A stretch of DNA of 64,000 bases from Terriglobia bacterium. Its GTDB lineage: Bacteria; Acidobacteriota; Terriglobia; Bryobacterales; Bryobacteraceae. Each line of letters opens with the position of its first letter. The first letter of the stretch is position 1. This document shows positions 34,870-44,079 of this stretch, piece after piece. The notes under the pieces were generated by a model. That model had not been told where the DNA came from. It did no database searches and was given only the letters and a program-made list of their open reading frames with translations. The position numbers and the translations under genes were made by a program. The DNA is taken from positions 42,974 through 106,973 of the forward strand of contig JAIQEX010000006.1 in the NCBI GenBank assembly GCA_020073615.1, given 5' to 3'.

Positions 34870-35600
34870 TAACCGTAACCACCAGTTGGGACGACGGCCA
34901 CGTGCTGGACCTGAAGTTGGCGGAACTGCTCGTCAGGTACGGCCTTCCGGGAACGTTCTACATCCCGAGGACTGCGGAACGGCCTGTCATGCCGGCGTCA
35001 GCCGTGCGCGAATTGGCCTCGCGATTTGAGATCGGCGGCCACACCCTGCGTCACGTCAACCTGAGCACCGCCCGGCCGGAAGTCGTCCAAGCTGAAGTCA
35101 CCGGCTGCCGCAAATGGCTGGAGGACATCACGGGAACCTCTCCGGCGGCTTTCTGCCCGCCGGGCGGAAGGTACAACGCGGCCACGGTCGGAGTCGTTGC
35201 CGGGGCCGGCTACACTTGCATGCGGACCGTGGAGCTGCTGTCCTGCGCTCCGCCTACCCGGTCCGCCGGCGTCGCGATCATGGGCACCACCGTGCAGGCA
35301 TACCCCCATTCCGCAAGCGAGTATCTGCGCAACATCGCTAAGCGCCGGACCTGGAGCAATCTCGGCGCCTACCTGTCGGTGCGGCCTGACCAGCGGGACT
35401 TGACCGGCACCGTGAAAAGGTTGCTGGCCGCTGCCGCGCATCGGGGCGGGTATTTTCACCTGTGGGGCCACTCGTGGGAAATCGAGGAGTGCGGCATGTG
35501 GAGGCAGTTGGAGTCTGTATTCGAACTGTTGGCTTCCCTGTCGCCGGAAGCGCGTTTTCTCGACAACTCGGGAATCTGCGGAGAACATCATGAGAATTGA
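34866..35600 (+). CDS. Polysaccharide deacetylase (NodB family)
   Basis: This 244-residue protein begins with VTTSWDDGHVLDLKLAELL, whose DDGH supplies the catalytic base and metal ligand. GTFYIPR and FEIGGHTLRHVNLSTARPEV (H-x3-H metal ligands) follow, then AFCPPGGRYNAATV with the usual substrate-groove residues. There is no signal peptide, so it probably acts in the cytoplasm on a precursor. The start is TTG at 34866, overlapping the previous stop (TTGA). Deacetylation of a GlcNAc or GalNAc residue is the likely role. Confidence 0.85.
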   Translation: MITVTTSWDDGHVLDLKLAELLVRYGLPGTFYIPRTAERPVMPASAVRELASRFEIGGHTLRHVNLSTARPEVVQAEVTGCRKWLEDITGTSPAAFCPPGGRYNAATVGVVAGAGYTCMRTVELLSCAPPTRSAGVAIMGTTVQAYPHSASEYLRNIAKRRTWSNLGAYLSVRPDQRDLTGTVKRLLAAAAHRGGYFHLWGHSWEIEECGMWRQLESVFELLASLSPEARFLDNSGICGEHHEN

Positions 35601-36468
35601 AGACGTCCTCTCCTATTTGCGGTGCCCCGATGACTCGGGGGTGTTGCACCGCCGCGAAGGCGGCCTTGGTTGCGCGGCGTGCGGACGTGTGTTTCCGGAG
35701 ATCGGCTCCGGTGTATTCGACCTGCTTCCCCTGAAACCCAACCCCCATGCCCTGGAATGCCTGTGCAGCGCGCACCGCGAAGTCTACTTGAGGGAATTCC
35801 AGCGCTCCATCTGCCTGGAAGACGCATCGCTGCCATGGGGTGCGCCGGAGGCGAATCCCCAGAATTGGGCGAACCGGAAGCGGCAGCAGGTGGAGTGGCT
35901 CCTGCCGCATGTGTCAGCCGGGACAGCCTCGAAGGATCTTGTGCTCTGCGATGTTTCCGCCGGCTCCGGTCACTACACTCTGCGATTCGCCGCGGATTTC
36001 AAATACGTGCTGCACTGCGATTTGTCCGCACCCTCGATCAGTTACGCCAGGCGGCGCGCCGGCCAGGCTGGATTGAAGAATGTGCTGTTCTGCCGCGTCG
36101 ATTATTTCAGCCTCCCCATTCAATCGGTCGATCGGCTCATCTGCATGGACACGCTGATACGAGGTCCACAACATGAGGAGATGCTCATGAAGTCGATTGC
36201 GGGCGCCCTGGCGCCGGCCGGCGTGGCGGTGGCCGACTTTCACAATTGGTGGCATAACCCCCTTCGCAGGATGGGTTTGCTGCCGCAGAACTTCCATGAC
36301 AACCGCAGCTACAGCAAGCGCGAGGCGCACGCCATCGTGGCACGCTCGGGGTTGGGACGTTGTGAGTACTTTCGGTATGACGAGAACCGCGCTGCCCCCG
36401 CATTTCTCACACAGTATCTGTCGTGGCTGCTGCCGCCCAGCCGGCACACATTCCGCGTAGCTCCATGA
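35590..36468 (+). CDS. SAM-dependent methyltransferase with N-terminal zinc-ribbon
   Basis: This 292-residue protein starts with a Trm112-like zinc ribbon: LRCPDDSGVL and then CAACGRVFP give the four-cysteine pattern. A class I methyltransferase domain follows, with DLVLCDVSAGSGHYTLRFAA near 115 as the SAM motif and HCDLSAPSISYARRRAG near 143. The last part, FHDNRSYSKREAHAIVARSG, resembles lid regions in glycan methyltransferases. The start overlaps the deacetylase by 11 bp and the stop overlaps the next glycosyltransferase by 4 bp. Confidence 0.8.
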   Translation: MRIEDVLSYLRCPDDSGVLHRREGGLGCAACGRVFPEIGSGVFDLLPLKPNPHALECLCSAHREVYLREFQRSICLEDASLPWGAPEANPQNWANRKRQQVEWLLPHVSAGTASKDLVLCDVSAGSGHYTLRFAADFKYVLHCDLSAPSISYARRRAGQAGLKNVLFCRVDYFSLPIQSVDRLICMDTLIRGPQHEEMLMKSIAGALAPAGVAVADFHNWWHNPLRRMGLLPQNFHDNRSYSKREAHAIVARSGLGRCEYFRYDENRAAPAFLTQYLSWLLPPSRHTFRVAP

Positions 36469-37661
36469 GCGCGAAGATGTCCCCCCAAACCATCATGCTC
36501 GTGCACAACAGATACGTTCGCGCGGGCGGAGAAGACAGCGTTCTCGAGACCGAGAAGCAGGTGCTCCTCGCCCACGGTCACAACGTGGTCGAGTTTCTGG
36601 AGGACAACAATCGCCTGGAGAAGACGGGGCCAATCGCCGCCCTGGCGCCTCTCGTCTGGTCCCACGCGCAGGGCCGCAGGATCGCCGCCTTCATCGAGAG
36701 GGAGCGCCCCGACCTGGTGCACGCCCATAACCTCTATTACCGGATCGGCCCCGTTCTGTATTCCGTCTGCAAACGGAAGCGGCTCCCGGTCGTACAGTCG
36801 CTGCACAATTTCCGCACCGGCTGCATCAACGCGCTGCTCTCTCGCAACGGCCGGTCCTGCGAACGCTGCTTGCACCGGCGGCTTCGCTGGCCGGGCATGC
36901 TGATGCGGTGCTTCCAGGATTCGTTGCTGAAGAGCTCGGCTCTGACCCTGGCGATGGACCTGCACCGCCTCCTCGGCACTTGGCGGCGACAGGTCGATGT
37001 GTTCGTCGCCTTAAGCGAGTTTGCCCGCACCAGGCACATCGCCTGCGGCATTCCCGAGTCCCTGACCGTCGTCAAATCGAACTGTCTGCCGTCGGACCCG
37101 GGCATGGGCTCCGGCGGCGGCGGCTACTGCTTGTTCGTCGGCCGTCTGGACCGCGAGAAGGGGGTCGAAGTCCTGCTCGATAGCCTCGCCTCGCTGCCTC
37201 CCGCGACGGAGCTGCGGGTAGTGGGAATGGGGCCGATGTCCGGCCTGCTCGAGGCCGCGTGCCGGCGGACGCCGCGCCTGCGGTGGCTCGGCCCACAGCC
37301 CAGGCAGGAAGTTTTCCGTCTCATGCAGAGCGCACAACTGCTGCTGTTTCCTACCCTGGTATATGAGAACTTCCCGGTCGTCATAGCCGAGGCGTTTGCC
37401 ACCGGCTTGCCGGTGGTGGGCAGCGATCTGGGCGCCACCAGGGAGTTGGTGCGGGATGGCGTCACCGGGGCGTTGTTTCCAGCCGGCAGTTCCCGCGATC
37501 TGGCGGCGGCGGCCACGCGGCTGCTCGCCGACGCGCCGCGTCTCGCCCGCATGCGCCGTGCGGCGCGCGCCGAGTATGAAGGGAAGTATACGCCGGAACG
37601 ATGTTATGCCGACCTGATGCGCATCTACGCATTGGCGGCGGAACGGAATCGGCAGCGGTAA
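36465..37661 (+). CDS. Glycosyltransferase family 4 (GT-B)
   Basis: This 398-residue protein has the sequence MLVHNRYVRAGGEDSVLETE, characteristic of a GT4 subfamily with an RxGGE(D/E) glycine turn. The donor domain shows LFVGRLDREKGVEVLLDSLA near 225 and YENFPVVIAEAFATGLPVVG near 300 with the E-x7-E pattern. A cluster CINALLSRNGRSCERCLHRR near 120-140 adds an unusual Cys-rich insertion, also seen in some GT4 proteins. It is probably one of the repeat-unit sugar transferases. Confidence 0.88.
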   Translation: MSAKMSPQTIMLVHNRYVRAGGEDSVLETEKQVLLAHGHNVVEFLEDNNRLEKTGPIAALAPLVWSHAQGRRIAAFIERERPDLVHAHNLYYRIGPVLYSVCKRKRLPVVQSLHNFRTGCINALLSRNGRSCERCLHRRLRWPGMLMRCFQDSLLKSSALTLAMDLHRLLGTWRRQVDVFVALSEFARTRHIACGIPESLTVVKSNCLPSDPGMGSGGGGYCLFVGRLDREKGVEVLLDSLASLPPATELRVVGMGPMSGLLEAACRRTPRLRWLGPQPRQEVFRLMQSAQLLLFPTLVYENFPVVIAEAFATGLPVVGSDLGATRELVRDGVTGALFPAGSSRDLAAAATRLLADAPRLARMRRAARAEYEGKYTPERCYADLMRIYALAAERNRQR

Positions 37662-37668
37662 GATCGCC

Positions 37669-38442
37669 ATGGAATCGGCCCATATCCTCGGCATGCGCGT
37701 GGATGCCACCAGTTACCATGACGCGGTTTCCCGCATCGTCGCCTGGGCCCGCCTTCGCGATTCGCGCTATGTCAGCATTGCCACGGTCAACAACGTCGTC
37801 GAGGCCTACGACAGTCGGGACTTCGCACGCATCATGCGCGAGGCCGATCTGGTGACCTCCGACGGCATGCCCCTGGTCTGGGCAATGCGCCTGCTCGGTA
37901 TCCCCGGCGCCAGCCGCGTCTACGGGCCGGACCTGACTCCGCTGATCCTGGGCGCCGCCGAGCGCGAGGGCTTGCCCGCAGCGTTTTATGGCGGCACACC
38001 GGACGCGCTCGCACGTCTGCTCGCGGTCGTGCAAGGCCGCTTTCCCCGGCTGAAGATCGCCTATGCCTTCTCGCCGCCCTTCCGTCCGCTGACTCCCCAG
38101 GAAAACCAACAGACCGCCCGCGACATCAACGCCTCCGGCGCCGCCATCGTGCTGGTGGGGTTGAGCACTCCCAAGCAGGAACGGTGGATGGCCGCGCAAA
38201 AAGGACTGCTGCACGCCCCCATGGTCGGTGTCGGCGCAGCCTTCGATTTTCTGGCAGGCATGAAGCCCCAGGCTCCCCGGTGGATGATGCGCATCGGAAT
38301 GGAATGGCTGTTCCGGCTCGTGACCGAACCCGGGCGCCTGTGGAAGCGATACCTCAAACAGAACCCCCGGTTCATCGTATTGTTCGCTCTGCAACTATTA
38401 AGGCTGAAGCATTCCCTTCGGCAGGCGGCCACCTCGCGATGA
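37669..38442 (+). CDS. WecB/TagA/CpsF family glycosyltransferase (GT26)
   Basis: This 257-residue protein has the family signatures YVSIATVNNVVEAYDSRDFA near 24, ADLVTSDGMPLVWAMRLLG near 53 and VYGPDLTPLIL near 79. These are followed by ASGAAIVLVGLSTPKQERWM and VGVGAAFDFLAGMKPQAPRW. Relatives transfer N-acetylmannosaminuronate or ManNAc to lipid-linked GlcNAc. The start is 7 bp after the previous stop. The deacetylase and the dehydrogenase in the same locus fit an acetamido-sugar or uronate-containing polymer. Confidence 0.9.
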   Translation: MESAHILGMRVDATSYHDAVSRIVAWARLRDSRYVSIATVNNVVEAYDSRDFARIMREADLVTSDGMPLVWAMRLLGIPGASRVYGPDLTPLILGAAEREGLPAAFYGGTPDALARLLAVVQGRFPRLKIAYAFSPPFRPLTPQENQQTARDINASGAAIVLVGLSTPKQERWMAAQKGLLHAPMVGVGAAFDFLAGMKPQAPRWMMRIGMEWLFRLVTEPGRLWKRYLKQNPRFIVLFALQLLRLKHSLRQAATSR

Positions 38443-38634
38443 ACATTCGCCGCCGCGCCGGTGCGCCGCGCAGGCCGGTGAAATCAGGCGGCTTTCCGCA
38501 AATCAACTGAGAACTCTCTCTCCGGATCGCACCATTGTAGTGAGCGCTTCTGCGGCCTTTGTAAGTCGCCGATAGCTGTGAGGGGCGTGCCCCGCGGTGC
38601 CTTTTCGAGCGGGACCTGTTGCGAGGTTCTCGGT

Positions 38635-39618
38635 ATGACCAAACGTGTTCTCGTGAACGGCGCCGGAGGCTTCATCGGCGGCCACTTAGTCAAACGCCTC
38701 AAAGCCGAAGGCTATTGGGTCCGTGCCGTGGACCTGAAGCGTCACGAATTCGCCGAGCCCCCGGCCGACGAATTCATCGTCGGCGACCTGCGCGACCAGT
38801 CCGTCGTCCGCCAGGTGGTCCGCGGGATAGACGAGGTCTATCAACTGGCGGCCGATATGGGCGGTGCCGGTTATGTCTTCACCGGCGAGCATGACGCCGC
38901 GATCATGAATAACTCCGCCACCATCAACCTCAACTGCCTGGAGTATGGCCGCCGCGCCGGCGTGAGTAAGTTCTTCTACTCGTCTTCCGCCTGCATGTAC
39001 CCCGAGTATAACCAGCTCGATCCCCACAACCCGCAGTGCAGCGAGGATTCCGCCTACCCGGCCGCGCCCGATAGCGAGTACGGCTGGGAGAAGCTGTTCA
39101 GCGAGCGCCTCTATCTGGCCTGCATGCGGAACTACGGAGTCCAGGTGCGCCTCGCCCGCTTCCACAATATCTTCGGTCCGGAAGGCACGTGGCAGGGAGG
39201 CCGCGAAAAGGCTCCGGCCGCGCTCTGCCGCAAGGTGGCCGAAGCCCCCGGCGGCGGCGAGATTGAAATCTGGGGCGACGGCCTCCAGACCCGCTCGTTC
39301 CTCTACATCGACGAGTGCCTGGAAGGCGTCCGCCTCCTGATGGAATCCGGCTGTACCAGCCCTGTCAATATCGGCTCCGACGAGATGGTCACCATCAACC
39401 AGTTGGCCGCTCTGGTGATGGAAGTAGCCGGGAAAAAACTCGCCCTCCGCCACATTCCCGGACCGCAGGGCGTGCGCGGCAGGAACTCCGACAACCGGCT
39501 CATCCGCCAGAAGCTCGGCTGGGCGCCCTCGGCGCGCCTCCGCGCCGGGCTGCAAAAAACCTACGCGTGGATCGCGCCCCAGGTGCTCGCGGCCGATCGC
39601 GAACTGGTTCTCGCCTGA
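38635..39618 (+). CDS. NAD-dependent epimerase, GDP-mannose 3,5-epimerase-like
   Basis: This 327-residue short-chain dehydrogenase/reductase starts MTKRVLVNGAGGFIGGHLVK with the GxxGxxG NAD site. QLAADMGGAGYVFTGEHDA near 82, SSACMYPEYNQ near 119 and SEYGWEKLFSERLYLACMRN near 147 (the YxxxK pair) are closest to GDP-mannose 3,5-epimerases, which convert GDP-mannose to GDP-L-galactose or GDP-L-gulose. A generic GDP- or UDP-sugar epimerase remains possible. 192 bp separate it from the previous gene, so it may have its own promoter. Confidence 0.85.
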   Translation: MTKRVLVNGAGGFIGGHLVKRLKAEGYWVRAVDLKRHEFAEPPADEFIVGDLRDQSVVRQVVRGIDEVYQLAADMGGAGYVFTGEHDAAIMNNSATINLNCLEYGRRAGVSKFFYSSSACMYPEYNQLDPHNPQCSEDSAYPAAPDSEYGWEKLFSERLYLACMRNYGVQVRLARFHNIFGPEGTWQGGREKAPAALCRKVAEAPGGGEIEIWGDGLQTRSFLYIDECLEGVRLLMESGCTSPVNIGSDEMVTINQLAALVMEVAGKKLALRHIPGPQGVRGRNSDNRLIRQKLGWAPSARLRAGLQKTYAWIAPQVLAADRELVLA

Positions 39619-39636
39619 GCGAACCCGCCATTCCCC

Positions 39637-41139
39637 ATGACCTCTGAGATCCCGATTCTTCCGTACGGGGTTATCGAGCGGAGCCCGGCGTTCCGCCCGG
39701 AATGCGAAGCGCCGCCGCTGGCCGCCGAACCGTTGCAGTTTCGCGAGCGGCGCTCGGTCCCCTGGCTGATGGCGGTGGCCGATGTTTACGCCGCGCAGGC
39801 CGCCCTCGCACTGGGCTTGCTGGTCCGCCGCCTCGCCGCGCCGTGGCTGACCCATACCATCGGCCCAGCCAGTTACCGGGGCATCGTCCTGGGGCTGTTC
39901 GCATTGCCGCTCGTCAATTGGCTCATGGGCCTGTACCCCGGCTATGGGCTCGGGGCCGTGGAGCGCCTGCGGCGGCGGGTCATCGCCGCCGCAGTCGCGT
40001 TTGCCGGACTGGTCGTGTGGGACACCCTCGTTCTCAACGGGGGATGGTCGCGGGCCATCGAGCTGTCCACCTTCTCCTTTGCGCTCGTCCTGTCGCCGCT
40101 TGTCGAGGTAACCGTCGTTACCATCCTGATGCGCTGCCGCTGTTGGGGCACGCCGGTATTCGTCCTCAGCTCCGACAACGCCGGTTGCCGGCTCGTCGAA
40201 TCCCTGCAGCGCAAACGGGAACTGGGCCTGGTGCCCATCGGCCTGCTGAAAGACCTGCCGGAGATGTGGGGCGTCACGGTGGCCGGCGTGCCGGTCGTCG
40301 GCCCGCTATCGGCGGCGCCGGCCCTGGCGCGATACGCGCGCACCGCCGTCGTCGCTATGCCCAGCTTTCACCTGCGGCGCTTGCCGGCGTTTCTGGAAAC
40401 CCTCCCGTTCCCCAGAGTCGTCTTCGTGCCCGACATCCCCGGCATGCAAAGCCTCTGGACTACCGCGCGCGACCTGGGCGGGACGCTCGGCATCGAGTTC
40501 CGGCGGAACCTGCTGCTCCGCCGGAATTACTATCTCAAGCGCGTCGTGGATTATGCGCTCACTGTTCCTTTCTTCCTGGCCAGCGTCCCCGTGATCGCGC
40601 TGTTCGCCCTGTGGATCAAGCGCGTCAGCCCGGGGCCGGCGTTCTACCGGCAGGAACGCGAGGGCTGCCGCGGGCGCAAGATCCGCGTCTGGAAGCTCCG
40701 CACCATGTACGCCGACGCCGAGCAGGTGCTCGCGCGCTACCTCGATGAGAATCCGCGGGAACGCGACCATTGGAACCGGTTCTTCAAGCTGGAGCACGAC
40801 CCGCGCATCCTGCCCGGCGTCGGACGCCTGCTCCGCAAGACCAGCCTCGACGAGCTGCCCCAGTTATGGAACACGCTCAAAGGCGAGATGAGCCTGGTCG
40901 GGCCGCGCCCCTTTCCCGTGTACCACATGGACGCGTTCGGCGCGGAGTTTCGCCACTTGCGGCAAAGCGTGCCGCCCGGCCTGACCGGCTTCTGGCAGGT
41001 TTCCGAGCGGAGCGACGCGGACCTCAAGGTCCAGGAGCACCTGGACACCTACTACATCCGCAACTGGTCGCTGTGGCTCGACGCCTACATCCTGGCGCGC
41101 ACCGTCAAGACCGTCCTCATGCCGCGCGGCGCGTACTGA
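39637..41139 (+). CDS. Undecaprenyl-phosphate sugar phosphotransferase (WbaP-like)
   Basis: This 500-residue protein has four or five N-terminal membrane helices, a CoA-binding-like middle domain, and the C-terminal bacterial sugar transferase domain starting near VVDYALTVPFFLASVPVIAL. The catalytic region shows VWKLRTMYADAEQVLA (KxRTM motif), KTSLDELPQLWNTLKGEMSL and VGPRPFPVY, then PGLTGFWQVSERSD. Relatives transfer a phosphosugar to undecaprenyl phosphate, the first step of repeat-unit assembly. It is the initiating enzyme for this locus, although encoded near the end of it. Confidence 0.93.
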   Translation: MTSEIPILPYGVIERSPAFRPECEAPPLAAEPLQFRERRSVPWLMAVADVYAAQAALALGLLVRRLAAPWLTHTIGPASYRGIVLGLFALPLVNWLMGLYPGYGLGAVERLRRRVIAAAVAFAGLVVWDTLVLNGGWSRAIELSTFSFALVLSPLVEVTVVTILMRCRCWGTPVFVLSSDNAGCRLVESLQRKRELGLVPIGLLKDLPEMWGVTVAGVPVVGPLSAAPALARYARTAVVAMPSFHLRRLPAFLETLPFPRVVFVPDIPGMQSLWTTARDLGGTLGIEFRRNLLLRRNYYLKRVVDYALTVPFFLASVPVIALFALWIKRVSPGPAFYRQEREGCRGRKIRVWKLRTMYADAEQVLARYLDENPRERDHWNRFFKLEHDPRILPGVGRLLRKTSLDELPQLWNTLKGEMSLVGPRPFPVYHMDAFGAEFRHLRQSVPPGLTGFWQVSERSDADLKVQEHLDTYYIRNWSLWLDAYILARTVKTVLMPRGAY

Positions 41140-41148
41140 AGCCGTTCC

Positions 41149-41571
41149 ATGTCCTGGAAAATCTCCATCGGCTGCCCGGTGAGGCGCGCCCGGATCGTTC
41201 GCCCGATCGCCCAGGCATGGCTCCTGCTCGTGATCGCCGGGTCTTTGCAGCCTGTAAGGCCCCGGCCGGTGGCCGGCCTGCACCACGAAATCCACTGGCT
41301 GGCCTTTGCCGGTGCGGCCCTCCTGCTGCTCCTTCTTTCCCGAAACCGCCGCCAGGAAATCCGCAGCGTCATCGCGCTATGCCTGCTGGCACTGTCTCTC
41401 GAGTACCTGCAGCACCTCGTGTATCGCACCGCCATGGAGTGGCGCGATGTGCGCGCCGATTCGCTCGCCATCCTCGCGGCCCTCGCGCTGTACCGCCTGG
41501 CCGGCTACTTCCGCTCGCGCGCTCCGGCCGCTTCCACGATCGGCCACGTCGCCCGCAGCTCGTCCCCATAA
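41149..41571 (+). CDS. VanZ-like small membrane protein
   Basis: This 140-residue protein has three hydrophobic helices, including QAWLLLVIAGSLQP near 20 and EIRSVIALCLLALSLEYLQH near 71. The pattern LHHEIHWLAFAGAALLLLLL and EYLQHLVYRTAMEWRDVRAD is VanZ-like; the latter holds the E-x2-Q...D-x3-N-like acidic motif in degenerate form. VanZ-type proteins are frequent at the end of exopolysaccharide loci and have no defined reaction. Its last 67 bp overlap the 3' end of the convergent beta-helix gene. Confidence 0.7.
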   Translation: MSWKISIGCPVRRARIVRPIAQAWLLLVIAGSLQPVRPRPVAGLHHEIHWLAFAGAALLLLLLSRNRRQEIRSVIALCLLALSLEYLQHLVYRTAMEWRDVRADSLAILAALALYRLAGYFRSRAPAASTIGHVARSSSP

Positions 41572-43637
41572 GGTCCGATCTTCTCCACCGGAATGCGCTC
41601 AAAACCCAGCGCCGCAGCCGGCGACCCCGCGCGCAACCGGTAGTCGTCCTTCGCCGCATCCACAAACAGCGGGTCCGCGATCGCCGATCCGCTATCCTCA
41701 CCCGCCTTCCGCCAGGTATCGTAATCCCACTCCCCCAACTTCCCGCCCAGCACGATCTTCATCGGCGCCCCGCCGTTCCAGTACAGATTCTTCTCCCACC
41801 GGTTCCGCCCGAGCGGCAGGTTGCGGCTCGAAAACAGTTTCGCCGCCGGGCCGCTCCAATACACGATGTTCCGCCGGAACACATTCCCGCTCATGATCAG
41901 CCCGTCCGGCAAGACCGCCTGCTCGGGGCCCACATCCATGTTCCGCATCCCTTTCCACGCCGGCTGATCCTTCACCGAGTTGTACCCCGCGATCATCGTG
42001 GACAACTGACCCAGCCAAAAGCTGCCGGTGCCCGTCCACCCGTCGAACTCCGCCTGTTGCAGTGTGCCGTTCACCAACACGTTGTTCTCGATCACGTTAT
42101 CGCGCGCGTTGTGCAGGTGAATCAGCCCGCGATAAGCCCGCGCCACAATGTTGCCGATCACGTCCACCCCGCCCGCGTTGTCGTCCAGGTACACCCCCCA
42201 CGAGAAATGCGGCGTCACCCACTTCCCGTGTTCGAAGCCGTACCCCAGGCTGTCGTGCAGGTAGTTGTAGCGAATCACCGTCCCCCGCGACGAAATCCAG
42301 TCCCGCCCCATGGTGTACACCACCCCCGAGTCCTCCGTCTCCACGTTGTTGTGCCGCATGTGGTTGTACTCGATCAGCAGGTTGTTCCCGGCGAATATCA
42401 GGGCCATGCGCGGCGTGTCGTGAATCAGGTTGTGGGTAGCGCGGTTGCCCACTCCGTTCAAGCTGATGCCTACGCCCTGCTTGTAAAGCACGCCGGTATG
42501 ATGGATGTAATTGTTGTCCGCGTAATTCCCGGCGGCTTCAAGCGTCAACCGGTTTCCGCCCGCGATGGTGATTCCGCTGGCGCCGATTTCGGAGATGTCG
42601 TTGCCCACCACCCCGTTCCCCGTACCGCCGTTCACCTCGACGCCGTTTCCACGATAGTCCCCCGCGTTCCGGATTACGCCGGCGGCAATCCGGCAATGGG
42701 CCGTGTTCGTGAGCGCGATCGCCGTCCCCGCGCTCTCCTCGAAGGTAAAGCCGCGAAACGTCACCCACGCCGTCCCCGTGCCCAGCTCCAAAATCGTGCG
42801 CAGGCGCGGCGCCTCCACGGTCACGCCCGTGCGCGCGCCATCCGGAGGCCAGAAATACAGCGCCCCCGCGTCGCCATCCAGGTACCACTCGCCGGGCGCG
42901 TCCAGCTCCTCCAGCATCCCCTGCACGTAATACCGGTCGCCGGGACGCACCGCGTACGAACAATCCCCCGCCAGCCTGATGGTGCGCTTCCCCCGGTCGA
43001 TGGCTTGCATGCGCACGATATTGTTCCAATAGTTGAAGCGCGGGAATACCACCACCTCGCCGTCTTGCGGGCGCGCCCACTCGCGCGCGTCTCCCTGGCG
43101 GTACACCAGCGTGCGCTTATCTTCGCCCGGCACTTCCTGGTACATGGGCACAGCCTTGCCATCCGCGTACGCCCACCCGCCGCCGTACGGATTCCCCGCG
43201 TCGTAGTTCGGATAGCGCGCCGGCACCTGCCGCTGTCCGCGGTAGAACAACTGGCGGAACGCCGCCCCGCGCAGCGCTGCCGATTCCGCCCGCAATACCG
43301 CCCCGCGCCACGCCGCAAACCCCGTCACCTCCGCGGCCCCGCTGAGAGTGACCTTCTCTCCCGGATACGCCCGCCACACCACCGGGGCGTTCCCGGTCCC
43401 GGAATCCTGCGCTCCCAGTTGCAGCGTCCGCGCCAGCCGGTACGTCCCCGCGCGCACCAGGATTGTGACTGCTCCCCCTTTGTGTTTGCGGATCTCGTCC
43501 CGCGCGCGCTCCAGGGTGGCGAATGGCTTCGCCTTGGTGCCGGCGGAGGCGTCGTTCCCGTCACCGGCTACGTACAGCGTCGTCCCCGTCTGTCCGAACG
43601 CCGCTGCCACCGCCAAATACGCGAAGAGCGTCTTCAT
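41505..43637 (-). CDS. Secreted right-handed parallel beta-helix protein
   Basis: This 710-residue protein starts with a signal peptide (MKTLFAYLAVAAAFGQ). YVAGDGNDASAGTKAKPFAT near 22 and LERARDEIRKHKGG are the standard opening of DUF1565/right-handed beta-helix proteins. The middle (about 280-520) has coil repeats such as NAGDYRGNGVEVNGGTGNGV, GNDISEIGASGITIAGGNRL and YNYLHDSLGYGFEHGKWVT. Related proteins bind or cleave polysaccharides, so it may modify the polymer made by the locus. It is convergent to the EPS operon and lies 10 bp downstream of the PIN toxin gene on its own strand. Confidence 0.83.
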   Translation of the reverse strand: MKTLFAYLAVAAAFGQTGTTLYVAGDGNDASAGTKAKPFATLERARDEIRKHKGGAVTILVRAGTYRLARTLQLGAQDSGTGNAPVVWRAYPGEKVTLSGAAEVTGFAAWRGAVLRAESAALRGAAFRQLFYRGQRQVPARYPNYDAGNPYGGGWAYADGKAVPMYQEVPGEDKRTLVYRQGDAREWARPQDGEVVVFPRFNYWNNIVRMQAIDRGKRTIRLAGDCSYAVRPGDRYYVQGMLEELDAPGEWYLDGDAGALYFWPPDGARTGVTVEAPRLRTILELGTGTAWVTFRGFTFEESAGTAIALTNTAHCRIAAGVIRNAGDYRGNGVEVNGGTGNGVVGNDISEIGASGITIAGGNRLTLEAAGNYADNNYIHHTGVLYKQGVGISLNGVGNRATHNLIHDTPRMALIFAGNNLLIEYNHMRHNNVETEDSGVVYTMGRDWISSRGTVIRYNYLHDSLGYGFEHGKWVTPHFSWGVYLDDNAGGVDVIGNIVARAYRGLIHLHNARDNVIENNVLVNGTLQQAEFDGWTGTGSFWLGQLSTMIAGYNSVKDQPAWKGMRNMDVGPEQAVLPDGLIMSGNVFRRNIVYWSGPAAKLFSSRNLPLGRNRWEKNLYWNGGAPMKIVLGGKLGEWDYDTWRKAGEDSGSAIADPLFVDAAKDDYRLRAGSPAAALGFERIPVEKIGPYGDELRATWPIVEAAGARERK

Positions 43638-43647
43638 AAACCGCCGT

Positions 43648-44079
43648 TCATGCCGCCAGCGGATTGACCCACCGCAGCCCCGGAAACCTCCGGAAGTCCT
43701 GGTCCGAGGAGGCCAGCGTCGCTCCGTTCTCGAGCGCCAGAGCGGCCATGGCCGCGTCGGTCACGAGCGGCCCTGCGGCTTGATGCGCGCCCACCAGCTT
43801 CTCCAACAGTTCGAGATGCCGCGGGCCCGGCTCGACAATGACGACTCCCGGCTGTGCCAGCCACTCGCCGACGATGCGGAAAGTTTCGGTGGCGGATTTG
43901 GGGTTGGGCCGGACGCGGGGATTGGTCGAGAGGCGCACGAACGCCCACAGCGTCATCCAAGGCAGCCCGATCGCATCGTCGGAAGCGAACAGGCGTTCCA
44001 GCCACCGTTTGGCCACCGCGTGCCGCGGCGCGTCCGCGTCGTAGGCATACAAAAGGAGATTGACGTCGACGATGGTCAC
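43648..44079 (-). CDS. VapC-type PIN-domain toxin (second pair)
   Basis: This 143-residue protein has IVDVNLLLYAYDADAPRHAV with the first catalytic Asp at residue 5, TLWAFVRLSTNPRV, and ATLASSDQDFRRFPGLRWVN near the C-terminus with the later acidic pair. Asp near 105 in LVTDAAMAALALENGATLA is the third ligand. The start overlaps the antitoxin stop by 4 bp. It is intact and unlike the other PIN toxin in sequence, so it is not a recent duplicate. Confidence 0.9.
   Translation of the reverse strand: MTIVDVNLLLYAYDADAPRHAVAKRWLERLFASDDAIGLPWMTLWAFVRLSTNPRVRPNPKSATETFRIVGEWLAQPGVVIVEPGPRHLELLEKLVGAHQAAGPLVTDAAMAALALENGATLASSDQDFRRFPGLRWVNPLAA

Noticed and set aside
40770..43667. 965-codon open frame antisense to the beta-helix protein
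   Set aside because: Pro/Arg/His-rich complement of a normal gene with signal peptide and repeats on the other strand.
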